64,000 bases of DNA from Bettongia penicillata ogilbyi (GCA_023548195.1 JAJHZJ010000575.1:1553454-1617453), one strand, 5' to 3'; positions 11,458-23,799 are shown, numbered from the stretch's first letter. The notes: a model not told the origin generated them from the sequence alone. Translations and numbers: made by a program.

Positions 11458-11529
11458 CACTTCCAATAGTGGCACGATGTAAGAACCAAACATATGATGA
11501 AGCCAGCAGCCACCTTTCACTCCCAAACC

Positions 11530-12350
11530 CTTCCTTCGCTGAACTTTCTTATTTGCTTCCCCATTTATTACTTACCTCACATTTTCACTTTGCCTCTTGA
11601 TTTTTTTAACCTCTTCATTATCCTTGACTTGTTATTCTCCTTCCACCCAACAAATCCAGTGAGTTGCCAGAGTTTTCTTCCTGCACCACATCTTTTACTC
11701 TCTCTAGTCACATCATTAATTGCCGGGGCTATTCCAATGCCTTCTTCATTAATCCCCCAGCTTTATCTCTCCCCACTCCAATCTATTCTATGTATAGCTA
11801 TAAATAATTTTACACACGAATATAACCATTCTACTCCCCTACTGAATATATTCCAACCTATTGCCTCTAAAATAAACTCCTAAGTTGTCTTTTAAAACCC
11901 TAGGGTGCCAAACTCTCTTTCCAGTCTCCATTATACAGTGTTCCTCTGTCTGCTTTCCATGTCCCAGCTTAACTGGCCTTCTCTCCATTCCTCATGAATG
12001 ACAAATGTATCACCTGCATCTGGGCCATCTCCTATGCGCAAAATGAACCTCCTTATCACCTTTACCAGTGATATGCTGATAAATATTTTATCTACATTAT
12101 TACCCCATTTTTTTACTCTGAGAAATAAAAAACCCCAATAAACCAAGCTCTGATTTGTAGCATTTTCTCACTTCTGAGGTAGAAATGTTTACACTGACAA
12201 TTTAACCATCAACTCACTTGACCCATTGTTTTTTTCTCTCCCAACACAACATAAATTCCTTGAAAGAAGGGATAATTTGACTTCTGTCAGTATTACTAAT
12301 GGTAGACACTTAATCCATGTTTCTTAACTGACTATTCTATCCTCTGACAA
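11530..12350 (+). repeat. L2 LINE 3' region
   Basis: Long pyrimidine-rich text in the L2 order: the translated-region remnant and 3' UTR motifs ('attccaacctattgcctcta', 'tgtcccagcttaactggcct'), then 'gacacttaatccatgtttct' near the end. Heavily mutated, with no usable frame. Confidence 0.55.
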
Positions 12351-12481
12351 TTGCAATTAGAAGTGAAGTGTCCATTACTATGGTAAGATAAGCTGGCTTG
12401 GTTCTATAGTTATGTTTTCATTCATAAAATTTTAAATACAGTTCGGTTAAATTCAGTTTGATATAACCTATACTTACTAAA

Positions 12482-12727
12482 GGGACAGTTAGGTGAAATA
12501 GAGTTCCAGGACTTAAGGCAGGAAAACTCATCTTCATGAGTCTAAATTCAGCCTCTCGCTTACTAGCCTGGTGATCCTGGGCAAATCACTTCACCCTGTT
12601 TGCCTCAGTTTCCTCATTTATAAAATGAGCTGGAGAAGGAAATGGCAAACCTCTCCAGTATCTTTGCCAAGAAAACCCAAATGGGATGGTGAATCATGTA
12701 ACATGACTGCAATGACAAAGAAACAAT
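12482..12727 (+). repeat. MAR1-like tRNA-derived CORE-SINE
   Basis: Head 'gggacagttaggtgaaatag', CORE 'tgggcaaatcacttcaccct', tail 'tggagaaggaaatggcaaac' and 'atctttgccaagaaaaccca'. One of the best-preserved tails in the window. Confidence 0.87.
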
Positions 12728-13253
12728 GACACCATTTATTAAGTGACAGTGACGCGCCAGACATTGTGCTAAGCACTAGAAATGCAGAGACACAACGAAC
12801 ATGGAAGAACTTTACATTACAGGGGAGATACAATTCTTCAGTCATACAACGTCGGGTAAGAAAGAAGTGAGTGCTAAAGGAAGAATCCCACAGGGATCAT
12901 GGGGGAGGCGGCCCTGAGCTAGGCCTGGAATGACGGTAGTGAGTCAGAGGAACGCTTGAGTAGGCAAGGTAGGTAATTTGGGTGAGTGTGTAGAGGCAGG
13001 AGACAAAGTCAAGTTCAGAGAAAAGAGAGATTAATTGTCAAGAAGGGAAGTAATATGAAATTAAGCTGGAATGCTGGATTGGAAAGGCCTTAAATACGAG
13101 GCTGAGAAATTTGTATCTTATCTTAAGGGAGTAAGGAACTGCTGAAAGTCCTTGATGTCCTCAGAAAGATTATTTTGGCAGCCCTGTGGATACTTCTTTG
13201 GACAGAGAAGAGAGAGGAAACTGGGAACCTAATGAGAAGGCCATTGCAATAGA
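12728..13253 (-). repeat. L2 LINE 3' region
   Basis: The plus strand reads 'accatttattaagtgacagt', 'cattgtgctaagcactagaa', 'ggaaaggccttaaatacgag' and 'ttttggcagccctgtgg', ending at 'aggccattgcaatag'. This is the reverse complement of the L2 3' UTR in the expected order. Confidence 0.75.
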
Positions 13254-13421
13254 GATTATTCTTGATCCCTGCCACTCATGGGGGCCATGGAGTGACTTCA
13301 CTAAATATATTTATAAAATGAATATTTCCCAAATGTCCATTTTTCTCCTGATTATAAAAAAAGTTCAATCCAAGTCAAATGTATTCTGTGAGTCATATCA
13401 TAGAAGGGTGGGAGCTTAGAC
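13254..13421 (+). repeat. Copy 2 of an unassigned ~168-bp inverted repeat
   Basis: Partner of 11290-11457 in opposite orientation. It abuts the L2 at the point where L2 homology stops, so it may be an insertion. A short open frame through it (13186-13419) has a mutated counterpart in copy 1 but no recognisable protein family. Confidence 0.75.
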
Positions 13422-14198
13422 TTCTTCACATTAAAGATAATAATATGACTTCCCAAAGTAGTATTTAATTTCCCAAAGTTATTGAGGGATTTCTAGTGAA
13501 CTTTTATTTATATCAAAAAGTCAACATTAGTATACAGTGAGCCCCAACATTATTTCTTCACCCCGCCCATTGACCATAGACATCCTCTATTTTCTATGTC
13601 CTTTGATCACAGTAACCTACCAAATTCTGTTTTGTGACTCACTTTTTGGCAAATGTCTGCATTTTCTGAAGGTGGAGTAGAAGCTCTGCCAAATAGTGCT
13701 ATTGTTGTTTAACTCTAGCTCATACTATTGAACTTTTTAGCCCAAGCTTCAAGCAAGATTCTAAAAAGACAGGTTACTTCAATCTCAAATCATTAGAGAG
13801 GTAGAAAACATGTGAGTCTGAGCTTGCTTCATTTTCTCCCAACTAGTAGCATAGTTTTGTTTCTTTGATCAAAGATTCTCATGCCTTGAAGATCCAAAGA
13901 AAGCTTTGAAGGATTTTTGTACTCTCTTGACTCATTAATCTCATCTGGGAAAACTCTGGACATATCCTTATTGCCAGCAAAGTAAACTGAAATGGAGTCC
14001 CCACTTGTGAACTAAGTTGGAAATATTACAGAATTTGTATTAAAAGAAAGAGAAAACAAATATTTTTGAATGAACAACCAAAACTTTATGCAAATCTGTG
14101 CACACATAGCCATTAAAGGAAGAGTTTCCTTGGTGAATTCCCCCAATCTTCCCCAAAAGACACCTATTCTTCACCAATCAAAGCAGCTTAAAGAGTAC
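13422..14198. other. No supported feature
   Basis: Unassigned AT-rich sequence with no gene signal. Confidence 0.4.
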
Positions 14199-14202
14199 TC
14201 TG

Positions 14203-14247
<45 letters not shown>

Positions 14248-14256
14248 CTCTCTCTC
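14199..14256 (+). repeat. (TC)n microsatellite
   Basis: 'ctctgtctctg' followed by an uninterrupted TC run, then CTCCTC variants to about 14275. Open frames across it on both strands are low-complexity artefacts. Confidence 0.92.
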
Positions 14257-14275
14257 CTCCTCCTCTTCTTCTTAG

Positions 14276-14640
14276 TTCTCCTCTCCACTTGACCCATGAA
14301 GTTTATAGACAAAGTAAGAGCCAATGACCAGTGTTTTTCAAATATTTTGTTATCATTTTCCCAGTGCAAGATGAGGCCTCCTCAGTTTCCTGGCAAAATC
14401 ACGGCTATCTCCCCATGCCTTTTTCTTTATCCCACTGTGCCAACCCTACTATCTGCCATATGTGGTTTTGGGCAAACACTATTCATTCTTCTCTGTATTC
14501 AATGCCTCAGCTTATATGGGAGAAGGAAGAAGAAGGGGGAAGTCTTTCCACATCATCAACAACATAATGGAGCTTTTAAATCACTGAATTTTATCATCTG
14601 TACCAAAATGATTATTTTTTTTTCTTTTAAATGGTTTTGA
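14276..14640. other. No supported feature
   Basis: An open frame of 114 codons (14296-14640) has no domain or family resemblance, ends in a T-rich tract and is not supported as a gene. Confidence 0.4.
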
Positions 14641-14871
14641 TTTCTTATTTTTTCATTTACAAAGGTATTACATTTGCTTGATTTTTAAATTTAATTTAAT
14701 TTATGAAATAAATCAGACATTTCCATTACATAGTAGAATTTTTTTAAAAAAAGATTGCACATGAAATTGCAAATCTATTACATACAACTAGCTATTCCTT
14801 TTAAATATATAATAAAGTTATCATGTAACTTTCTTTTTTTCTGCCCTAAAGATGGCTACCATTAGATACTA

Positions 14872-14916
<45 letters not shown>

Positions 14917-15111
14917 CATTTTATAATCTATTTCTTTCTCTGGATTTAGGTAGTATCTTCTTTCATAGTCAGTTAGTGTGGATATTTATAACAGTCAAAA
15001 CGACTTAGTTGCTTAGTTACTCAAGGTTGTTCTTAAAACAATATTGCTGTCATCATATACAGTATTCTCTTGATTTTCTCATTTCATTATTATTTTGTGC
15101 AAGTCTATCTA
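14641..15111 (-). mobile_element. L1 3' end fragment
   Basis: The plus strand carries 'gcacatgaaattgcaaatct', 'cttttaaatatataataaag' and 'aaacaatattgctgtcatca'. This is the reverse complement of a marsupial-type L1 3' UTR and extreme ORF2 end. A related copy lies at 61,285-61,500. A GT microsatellite interrupts it. Confidence 0.6.
14873..14911 (+). repeat. (GT)n microsatellite
   Basis: About 19 uninterrupted GT units inside the L1 3' end. Confidence 0.93.
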
Positions 15112-15529
15112 TATTTTTTCTAAAATCAATTTTTTTCTAAAATTTTTGGGAATCTGCTAGTAAGTCAATTCTCTCTAGATGTCAGTGCACCCTTCAACCA
15201 ACCTTAATTCCTCCTTCACACAAAAAGTAACTAGAAAAATAATTTAAGGACATGTTTATGCCACTCAGTAAAATTCTTAAGTATTTTTCATGAGGCATTA
15301 AATATAATTTTGATTGCCCATTAATTGTCAGTTATATAATGACTTTTGACACCAATAAAAGCAAAAAAAATGAAGAATGGTCCAATGTTGTAAAATTTAA
15401 GCTGACCTTAGTTAAAAGGTTCCCTTCTTCTTTAATTACTATATTTCTACCTAACTGAAAAAATAGCAGGAAAGTACTAAACCTTCTAGTAAAAATTATG
15501 AAACATACTTTATGTAATAAACATTCACA
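15112..15529. other. No supported feature
   Basis: Unassigned AT-rich sequence. Confidence 0.4.
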
Positions 15530-16060
15530 AACACCATTGTATATGTAAGACAGTGATGAGCTCCAGGGTTATAAGATGGAATATAGAATATTTCTTGCTC
15601 TCAAGGATCTGCTACTCAAGGAAATATTTTCATGGATAACTAAGTGATACAAGATGGAATAGGACTAGGACAAGAGAGATACAAAGTACTTCAAGAATAT
15701 TTGATGAGAGCTAACTCACTTTCAGATGGGGGAATCATGGAAGGTCATATAAAGGAAGTGGCATCTGAGAAAGATCTAGAATGAAGAAAAGGATTTTGAT
15801 AACCAGTGATAGGAGGAAGTATATTCCATGCATCAAAATGGATTTTATGACCATGTAGAAGTGGGAGTCATAGGCCAGGATCAAAGATCAGTTACTAGTC
15901 TACTTTGGCTAGAATACAGTCTGTATGAGAGAGATGAGACTTTTATAATAGCCAGTGAGAGAAGCAATGAGGACACATTAGGAAGGAAATAGTATGACTG
16001 CAGAAGATTATAAGATTATAAAGTGAAGTTGTCAACTGACTATATCCCATGATTAGCCTA
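15530..16060 (-). repeat. Probable L2 LINE, diverged
   Basis: The order of plus-strand motifs ('gctctcaaggatctgctact', 'ggaagtggcatctgagaaag', 'ggaggaagtatattccatgc', 'ttataatagccagtgagaga') follows the reversed L2 3' UTR but with many changes. Confidence 0.5.
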
Positions 16061-16214
16061 GAAATATATCTTTGGAGGGAGTAAGGTTCCATTCACTAGA
16101 GGAGATGAAGCAAAGGATGAGTAACTCCTTGCCAGGATTTATAGAGGGAATTCTCAATGAGGTACAGTCTAGCCCTAGATGGTCTGAAATGCCATCCCGC
16201 TCTCAGATTCAGTG

Positions 16215-16310
16215 ATCATAGAATTTAGAGTTATAAAACATCTTAATGCTCATTTAATCCAATGTCTTGCTTTTGTATATGAAGAAACTGTGTCCAGGAA
16301 TGGTATAGTG
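16215..16310 (-). repeat. MIR-type SINE fragment
   Basis: 'atcatagaatttagagttat' then 'tatgaagaaactgtgtccag' is the reverse complement of the 3' half of MIR-like SINEs. Confidence 0.45.
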
Positions 16311-17179
16311 TTCTGATTACCATACCATGTGGTCTCCCATCAGCTAGAACACAGCAAGAGGGTGTCAGGATAGAAGATGTTTGAGGTTTTGCTCTTGGGC
16401 TAGTGAAAGGATAACAATGCCATTAGCAGTATTAGGGAAGTTGAGAAGAGGAATATGTTCTGTGGTGATTGCAGAGCCACAGTTAACTTCAAAACTCCTC
16501 TAAAGTTCATCTGTTTTTGTAACCTTGAAATTATAAGGGTCTGAATTTTGGTCTTTCTCATGTAATTTTTAGTTCTGCAAATCTTGGACTATTTTCCTTA
16601 ATTTAGTTAAAAATATTGAAATGTTTGCAAATATTCATTGTGAAATTTCACATCCTAATTAAAATTTTCAAATAAAAATTAGGGATGATTTTTCACCACC
16701 TGATTAGGTGCAATAATTTTTGTTTTCATCAAACTCCTAAGCAACAGTTCAGGACCAGGGCCATTATTTGAAATCACATGGAATGATAAAGAGCAAATTG
16801 ATCGTGTCTAAAACCACAATAAAGACAAAACTTAAAATCTGTACATTTGCACCAAGGATTTTAAAAAAATAACTCAAAATTGTTATCTTAATACCAGAAT
16901 CAGTTCCTTAAGAAAAGTCACTCTTTCTTATTAATAATTTGTCTTTTAGTAATGGCATCTTTTGGGAAGTATTTTAATAAAAATCAAACCAGTCATAAGT
17001 TGGGGATTGCATAGGATGGGGTAAAGACAAATCACATACCCAATGAAGAATTGTCATAGATCAAAAATACATGTAGGCTTATCACCTCTCAAGAATCTAT
17101 GAAAATGGTGGTAGGGTAGGGGGAGGCATGTTTTCCTTTAAATCAATTCAATCAACTTTTGATCAGAACCAGCTCTTCA
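16311..17179. other. No supported feature
   Basis: Unassigned AT-rich sequence with no coding or RNA signal. Confidence 0.4.
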
Positions 17180-17340
17180 AGAACTGGCATTAGTTCCAGG
17201 AAGACTTGAGTTCAAGACCTATTTTTCTCAGTGGGGTGACTCTCGGCAAGGTTCTTTCCCTCCTGGTTCTCCAGACAATTCTCTAAGACTGTAAGATGGA
17301 GATCAATTGTTGACCTGGTAAGATTCTCATCTGTAGCTTT
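17180..17340 (+). repeat. Diverged tRNA-derived SINE
   Basis: 'ccaggaagacttgagttcaa' and 'tgactctcggcaaggttctt' match the head and CORE order. The 3' part is strongly mutated. Confidence 0.5.
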
Positions 17341-17394
17341 CTATGGTGATGAAATGGTTCTTCTTTTTTTAATGAACTTCCTTCCCTGTGTATA

Positions 17395-17510
17395 TTTTGT
17401 TTTACCCTGTAGAATGTAAACTCTTTGAGGATAAGGTTATTTCATTTTTGTCTTTGCATCCCCAATAGACTCTTTATAAGTATTTTATTGGATTGAATTG
17501 AATTGACCAA
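17395..17510 (+). repeat. L2 LINE 3' end
   Basis: 'tagaatgtaaactctttgag', 'gtctttgcatccccaataga', then 'ttggattgaattgaattga', the L2-type terminal repeat. Confidence 0.7.
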
Positions 17511-18554
17511 GAACCTAAAAGAGGAAGGGGACAGGTTTGTTTTCAGAAAAAATTTAACTGAATTATGAACAAGGAAATTGTGAAAATCAGATTGTGTGGG
17601 AAAAGAGAGCAGGCAGATAGGCAAACAGGATTAGAGCTAATCTTCAGACTCTTGAGGTTTACACCCTGTTCTCCTGAACCTGAGGCGGAATTCTCATCAA
17701 CAACCAAGACAGCCTTGAGCCAAGTTTATCCTGGCATCCAACTGCCAATTTTGCCCATTCATGGGTTGGTTCTACAAAAGATTAAGCCTAGTAGTTTATG
17801 TGCTTCCCAAACCCATCATTACCTTAAAAGTACTTGAAAATACATTGAGTTAGGTCTGTTCTAATGAATGAATTAACGTAATTCTCCTGCAAGATGCGAA
17901 TCTCTAATTCAAAGGGAAGGAGACTGGTAGGAGCAATGACCTACTTTACTACAGAAGTAAATGGTGACACTCTCAGCTTTCAAATCTAAAACACAATTTG
18001 TTGTTCTTGTTTTACCACGGAGAAGAGATTTTGGGATTGGACAGTAAGGGAGACCATGAATATGTAAGAGGCATCTTAATGATGAACCTGAAAGGACCTT
18101 GATTAAATGCTGCAATCAAAACACAATTGTCAGTGTTCATGAAAGCAGAAAATTGTTTCCATACTGTCTTCTTGCACAGTCACATGCAACTGTGTTTAAG
18201 GATTGTTTAATGCAATGGTTGGGTAACCCCAAGATGGGGTGAGATTAAGTTAAAAATGACTGATAAACCAGGGAGAAATCCTTCAAAGCTGACCCTCAGA
18301 TGGAGATTTTTTTCCCTGTAAACTTGTGGTTAATTCTCTTAAGTAGCATTTGGTGATCAGATAGGTTTCTACCTCTTATAGAAAGTCTATCATGATACTA
18401 GACAATTGAAAATGCTACAAAATTGAATATTTAGGAATAAGTTAACCTATCCTTAAAATGATAAGTAGTATATATCTAACACCAAGATATATGTAATTAT
18501 ATTGTATGTAATATTATATTATATGTAATAGAGATAAACTAGAATCTTTTCAAA
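17511..18554. other. No supported feature; short L2-like end at 18555-18600
   Basis: Unassigned sequence. Frames 17565-17837 (plus) and 17909-18115 (minus) have no family resemblance. The next 45 bases ('cagtaggcacttaataaata') look like a bare L2 3' terminus. Confidence 0.4.
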
Positions 18555-18604
18555 CAAAATGAAGGCTTACAGTAGGCACTTAATAAATACTTGTCACATA
18601 AGAA

Positions 18605-20880
18605 CAGTCAGACTATCTGAAAATTATGATAAGAAAAATAATCTTGCTACAATATCAGAAGAAATTATTAAGGAAAAGTGACCTGAAATTCTAGAACAAG
18701 AAGGCAAAGTAGAAATAGAAAAAAATATCAACCAATTACCACCAGAAAGATATCCCAGAAGGAAAACTTACAGTAATATCATGGCCAAGTTTCAAAGCTC
18801 CAAGGTTAAGGAGAAAATATTGGAAGCAATAAGAAAGAGAATTAACTACCATGGAGCTACAATAAGAATTATGCAAGACCTAACAGTCACTACACTGAAG
18901 GACTGTAGGTCTTGGAATGCTATCTTCCATACAGCAAAAGAGCTGGAGTTACAACCAAGGGTAACTTACCCAGAAAAGTTAAATATACTCCTGAATGGAA
19001 AAAATGTGGACATTTAACAAACTCAAAGATTTTTGGGTTTTGTGACAAAACCCCCAGAGCTTAATGGAAAATTCAACATGTATCATCTAGAAGAAATAAA
19101 AGGTAAATATTAAAGGCCAATTAGAAGAGACTAAATAAGGGCAAACTACTTTGTATATGTAAAAATATTAGCAATATTCTTATGATTGTCTTTATTTGGG
19201 TAGTTTTAAAGAAGGGCATGAGCTGAGCTAGGTATGATCGAGTGATTCTTAAAAAAGAAACTTGTAGGGAGAGATAAGGAGAGATAAAAAGAAGCTATTA
19301 TCTCATATGAATGGGGCATAAAAGGAAAAAAATGATACAAAAGAAGCTAGTAGAGGAAGGATGGGTAGTGCTATAGCTTTACTCTCTAATTGGGAATGAA
19401 TTAAAGAGGGAACAACATATATAATTAGAAAGATATAAAAATCTTCTAAATTCAGAACAAAATAAGAGGGCAAGGGGATGGGGGGAAAGGATAAGGGAGG
19501 GGCTCTTAGAGGACTGGATAGGTTTAGGAATAGTAGGATAAGGTAGCTGATAGAAGCAGAGGACTGAGAAAGGATGGGGTAAATAGGGTGAGAAGGATAG
19601 TGAGGAAAAATAGGAAGGAGGAAAATACACGGCAAGTACTTTTTGCTTAGAATGTGAATGGGATGAATTTACCCATAAAACTTAAAGGGATCACAAATTA
19701 AAAAATTGGATTCACTAATACTTTATTGAATTCAAAAATAAGGAAACATTATAAACATTATAAAAATGAGAGCTACACACAAAGATAAAATAAAATGCAG
19801 GAGTAGAATTTAGCATGTAAAAAAAAACAAAAAAATCATGACTTCAGATAAAGTTAAAGTTAAAATAGATTTAATCAAAAGTGAAAAAATAGAGAAACTA
19901 CACTGTGTCAGTGATACTATTCAATACAGTTTTAGGCCATTAAAAATACTTAGAGAGTATAAAATATCTGAGCATATACCTGCAAAAACAGAGACAGGAA
20001 TAATATGAACATAAAAATAAATGTTTTTAAAATATGAACTGAGATCTAAATAATTGAATTAGTATTTATTGTTCAAGGACAGGTAAAGCCAAGATAATTT
20101 TTAAAATTACAATTTTCTTCAGTAATCTATTTATTCAAGGTCATCTCAATTAAATTACTAAAAAGTATTTTACTGTGTAGGAAAAAAGTAATTACAAAGT
20201 CCACCTGAAACAATGAAAGATCAGGAATGTCAAAGAAATCAGGGGGAAAAAGGTGTAAAGGAAGTATATTCAGCAGTATCAGATCTTAAGCTATATTGTA
20301 GAGTGAGAGCATTGTTAAAGGGTAAAAAAATAATTTTGATTAGTTTAAATTAAAAATTTCTTGTTTTAATAAATCCTCCATAGCCAAGAATAGAAGGAAT
20401 GCAGAAAATTGGGGGTGGGGGAAGTTTCATGGACAAATTCTCAGATAGAATATGATTAGGTTGAAATGTTGCTTTGGTGCATGAAATGATGAGCGTGGAC
20501 TGATTTGGAAAAAAACATGGAAAGGTTTGTGTTTATGAAGGAAGATGATACCTACCTTCAGAGAAACAGATGGTAGGAGGAAATAAGCATGGTATGGTCT
20601 TTCATATATGTTTATGTGTGTATATGTGTATATATGTTTATGTTTATAGATATCTATGTATTTGTGTGTGTATGTAGCTCCACATTTAATTGTAGCTGTC
20701 TTTAGGGTGATGGGGGGAACGAAAGGGAAAAATAAGTAAAAAGTGCACAGCTAACAGCTAAAGAAAACCAGCAAAGTAGCAAAGAAAAGCTGGGTAGCTT
20801 TGAAAATAATGTATAGTATTTATTATATAGTTTTTCTTGAAATAAAAAGTTGTTTTATATTCAACCTTCTTTTATTTCTG
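18605..20880 (+). mobile_element. Old L1, internally deleted
   Basis: L1 order is preserved but with most of ORF2 missing. ORF1 C-terminal half lies at about 18,660-19,120, a purine-rich inter-ORF spacer follows, and the ORF2 start signal ('agaatgtgaatgggatgaat', the NVNGMN block of the endonuclease) is at 19,650-19,680. A diverged piece of late ORF2 lies near 20,180-20,320 ('gcagtatcagatcttaagct'). A 3' UTR with 'cagagaaacagatggtagga' follows, ending near 'cttgaaataaaaagttg' at about 20,850. No target-site duplication was recognised. Confidence 0.65.
18781..19017 (+). pseudogene. L1 ORF1p C-terminal fragment
   Basis: This is a 78-codon open remnant of the ORF1p C-terminal domain, the nucleic-acid-binding part of the L1 chaperone protein. 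It starts MAKFQSSKVKEKILEA and contains the block ending PRVTYPEKLNILLNGK. It aligns with residues about 264-337 of the intact ORF1p at 41,342-42,448. The upstream coiled-coil and RRM parts are frameshifted or lost, so no functional product is expected. Confidence 0.85.
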
Positions 20881-20889
20881 CTGTGTAAG

Positions 20890-21639
20890 TGGCAATGGTT
20901 TTTTTCTTTTCAAATTTTGTATTTAAGTTAAACATCTTTTAAATATTACAAAAAAGTGCTTATCACATTGAATTGAATTGAAAAGTTCTACACAGTACCT
21001 CCTCCCAAAATATTGAGAAGAATAATAAAAAATTTGAATCATTATCCAAATGCTTGGTCTGTATAATGTCAAATGTCTAGCTTCTTCCTGTTTTGTTTTC
21101 ATTCATATGTGGCAGACTTTTAAGCTTTCATGTATTACAAACACAGACGATCCTTCTTCCATTTTGCTGCAATGTTCCTGGAAATGCTACTCAAACAGAT
21201 GTTTTAGTGAAGTGCAATATATTTTTGTCCACGAGAACAATGTTTTTATTGCTTATCGTGTTCTTAAAAATTGTCTTGGCACCACATATATCGTAGATGT
21301 GAGCAAGTATATGTAGTCCATTCCAGAACTCTGTGATTTGTTAGTAGACTTAGCTCATGCTCTATTTCCTCCTATGCAGATATGGAGATAATAGTTAATA
21401 AGAATAGACATGGGCAATGTGGTTTTAGTACCAAATGATATCTACTGTCCAAGGATGAGTTTAAGTCCAGAAAGGCTCACAAGTTAGCAGGCTGGTCTCT
21501 TGGTAGTGAATTCATGGCTTTGTACCTCATGCAATAAGGAAAAATTAAAAACAAAAACAAAAACGACCTTCTGTCCTGTTTAGGCCCAACTTAGATGAAA
21601 CCAAAGCTCTATTAGAGTTTAGAGTTGACAGGTCCATAG
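20890..21639. other. No supported feature
   Basis: Unassigned. The 88-codon frame at 21,050-21,316 shows no domain signature, and I do not consider it a gene. Confidence 0.4.
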
Positions 21640-21800
21640 AACCTTAAGGTTTACAGAGTGCTTTGTCGTATTACCTCATCTGATTCCCACAGCTCTTTAA
21701 AATAAATGCTATAAGTCTTATTAGCCCTATTTTTTAAAATGTGGAAACTGAGGCTCAGAGAGATTAAGTGACTAGCTTAGTTAAAATATGAGTAATTGAT
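21640..21800 (-). repeat. MIR-type SINE
   Basis: The plus strand shows 'aaggtttacagagtgctttg' then 'ggaaactgaggctcagagag' and 'taagtgactagct', the reversed MIR order. Confidence 0.68.
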
Positions 21801-22004
21801 AGATGTCCCCAAAACAAAAATTGAGGAAAACAATTCCTAACTATTTTAGAGATCCAAGGGGAACTGGTCTGCCTTCACTTCTCTGCATGTACTGTTGAAT
21901 AAAAGTAGAAAGGTAGAGAAGATCATGCAACCATTCTGACTCTTGCCATTACGAATTTGTGTTACACAACCACTGAAAGAAAATCATTATATACCGTCCC
22001 ACTC

Positions 22005-22200
22005 TCCATAGCAGTTCTTTCAAACCTTTTCATTCTTTTTCAAATCTTCCATGGCTCTCCCACACCTCATTTCATCCGAGAATCTTGCCTCATATTTTAC
22101 GGAAAAAATCCAGCCTTTTACAGGAAACCCTCTCCAGTCCTTCTCAATTCCCATTCCTTTTCTCTGTTTCTTTTTATCCAATATATAACCTGAACAAACA
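22005..22200 (+). repeat. Possible L2/L3 LINE fragment
   Basis: Pyrimidine-rich text with 'aggaaaccctctccagtcct', similar to the L2 3' UTR 'ttccttcaggaagccttccc' block. Weak. Confidence 0.35.
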
Positions 22201-22394
22201 GTCAATGTTTATTGATTGATAGATTTGGAAGGTAATGAGTTTTCCTCTCATTGGAGTTCTCTGCATACAAAGGCCAGATATAGGCCCATGTAGATCACAG
22301 ATGGGATACATTTTTCTGTAAGCGTTGGAGTAGTTGACTATGACTACTGTCGTCTTTCCAGATGTGAAATCCTGTGATTCTGTGTTATTATGAA

Positions 22395-22720
22395 GATCAT
22401 ATCCCAGGGAGGCCATTGAGAAGCTAGAGAATGTCCAGAGAAATGTGATTGGGTTGTTGATGGACCTCAGCTTTGTGCTTTGTACATAACAGAAAGAGGA
22501 AGTGGAGAATGCTTAAACTAAAGAAGATTTTGTGAGAATGTCGACCTAAAATATTTGGATATGGAATATTCATGGGAAAGAGGGATTAGATTTGTTCTTC
22601 TTGGCCCCATAGGCCAAATTGTGAAAATGCCCTTCTGATTGAAGGGCTGGAGGGCAAAGAAATGGACTTCTCCCAAAGCTTCCCTTGAAAGAGAACTCAG
22701 ATGCCCAGTCAGGCCTTCCT
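22395..22720 (+). repeat. L3/CR1 LINE fragment
   Basis: 'gagaatgtccagagaaatgt' followed by 'gggattagatttgttcttct' and 'tggccccataggccaaattg' matches the CR1/L3 3' end motif set ('gggattagacttgttct', 'ggccccagagggcag'). Confidence 0.6.
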
Positions 22721-22734
22721 TTCTCAACAGCTAC

Positions 22735-22940
22735 ATTGCTTGGCTGCCACTCCATCATCATGATGTTATTTTCCCCCACTCAGTAACCTCTGACCCCACT
22801 TTTCATATTCCGTTTATGTATTGTCTTCCCCTACCAAATTGTAAACTCCTTGAGGATATATCTTTTTTTCTTATTTGTGGTCCCAGTACTTAGCACACTG
22901 CCTGGCATAAACCAAATGTTTAAGAAATGTTGATTATTTG
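22735..22940 (+). repeat. L2 LINE 3' end
   Basis: 'aaattgtaaactccttgagg', 'cccagtacttagcacactgc' and 'ctggcataaaccaaatgttt' in L2 terminal order. Confidence 0.7.
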
Positions 22941-23517
22941 AAAATTGCAGAGATGAAAGTTTAAATTTCAGGTGATCCTATCAAACAGATCTGAGGCAGA
23001 GTGGGCTGTGGCCTTCACATCTCTTCCACAGAAAGGTTCACTGGGAGCACAGGAGTCAAGATGGTTCATGGTCGATGAAATGAGATTTTCCATTGCTTTG
23101 GGGCTCAGCATAAACCACTTCAGGAGATCCCCTTTTCACCCATAGTGAGCCATGTTCCAATTTTTGCTGTGCCTTTTTTATGTCTTCTTTCCCATATTGC
23201 AAGAATGTCAATAAGAGAGCCGTTTCCCAAGTAGTCTTGTGCCTATTTTGTCCCTGGACATTCAGTATACCACAATTTCAGTCATTTCAGAACTTTGCGG
23301 CCATCATTCCCTCTGGATCCCTTCCAGCTATTCCATCATGATCACTTTGGAGACAGAAAGAGGCCATTCAGAACTAAGGGCATTTATATTATAGCCTCCT
23401 GGTTACACTGCCACCATCGCAAGAATAAAAAAGTTCATCGTTAAGTGGCCAACCATCTAGCTCTAAATCTCTAAACTAAGATGGTCCCTTTCAGCTTAGG
23501 AAAATTCAATTCAACCA
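22941..23517. other. No supported feature
   Basis: Unassigned sequence with no coding, RNA or repeat signature that I recognise. Confidence 0.4.
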
Positions 23518-23790
23518 ACATTTATTATGTACCTGCTATGTGCTGAACACCATGCTAGGCACTAGGGACACAAAGATGAAAATGAAAAAAATCCTTGTTC
23601 TCAAATTTACCTTCTGTTGGGAAAACCACACGTGCATATGTTAGTATATTTAAAATTTATTAAGAACCAATGATCAGTGAAGAGGGAAACATCAGCAGTT
23701 AGAGAGGTCAGGGAAGCTGTCATGCAGAAGGCAGTGCTTGAGCTGAATTTTGAAGGAAATAAGGCAAAGAGAAGAGATCACGTAAAAGAG
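23518..23790 (-). repeat. L2 LINE 3' end
   Basis: The plus strand shows 'caacatttattatgtacctg', 'ccatgctaggcactagggac' and 'ttgagctgaattttgaagga', reversed L2. An open frame (23,677-23,949) across it is non-functional. Confidence 0.75.
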
Positions 23791-23799
23791 ACGTATGTT

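Noticed and set aside
11494..11883. 129-codon hydrophobic open frame
   Set aside because: Lies in L2 3' sequence. Pyrimidine-rich L2 text gives Leu/Pro/Phe/Ser-rich chance frames.
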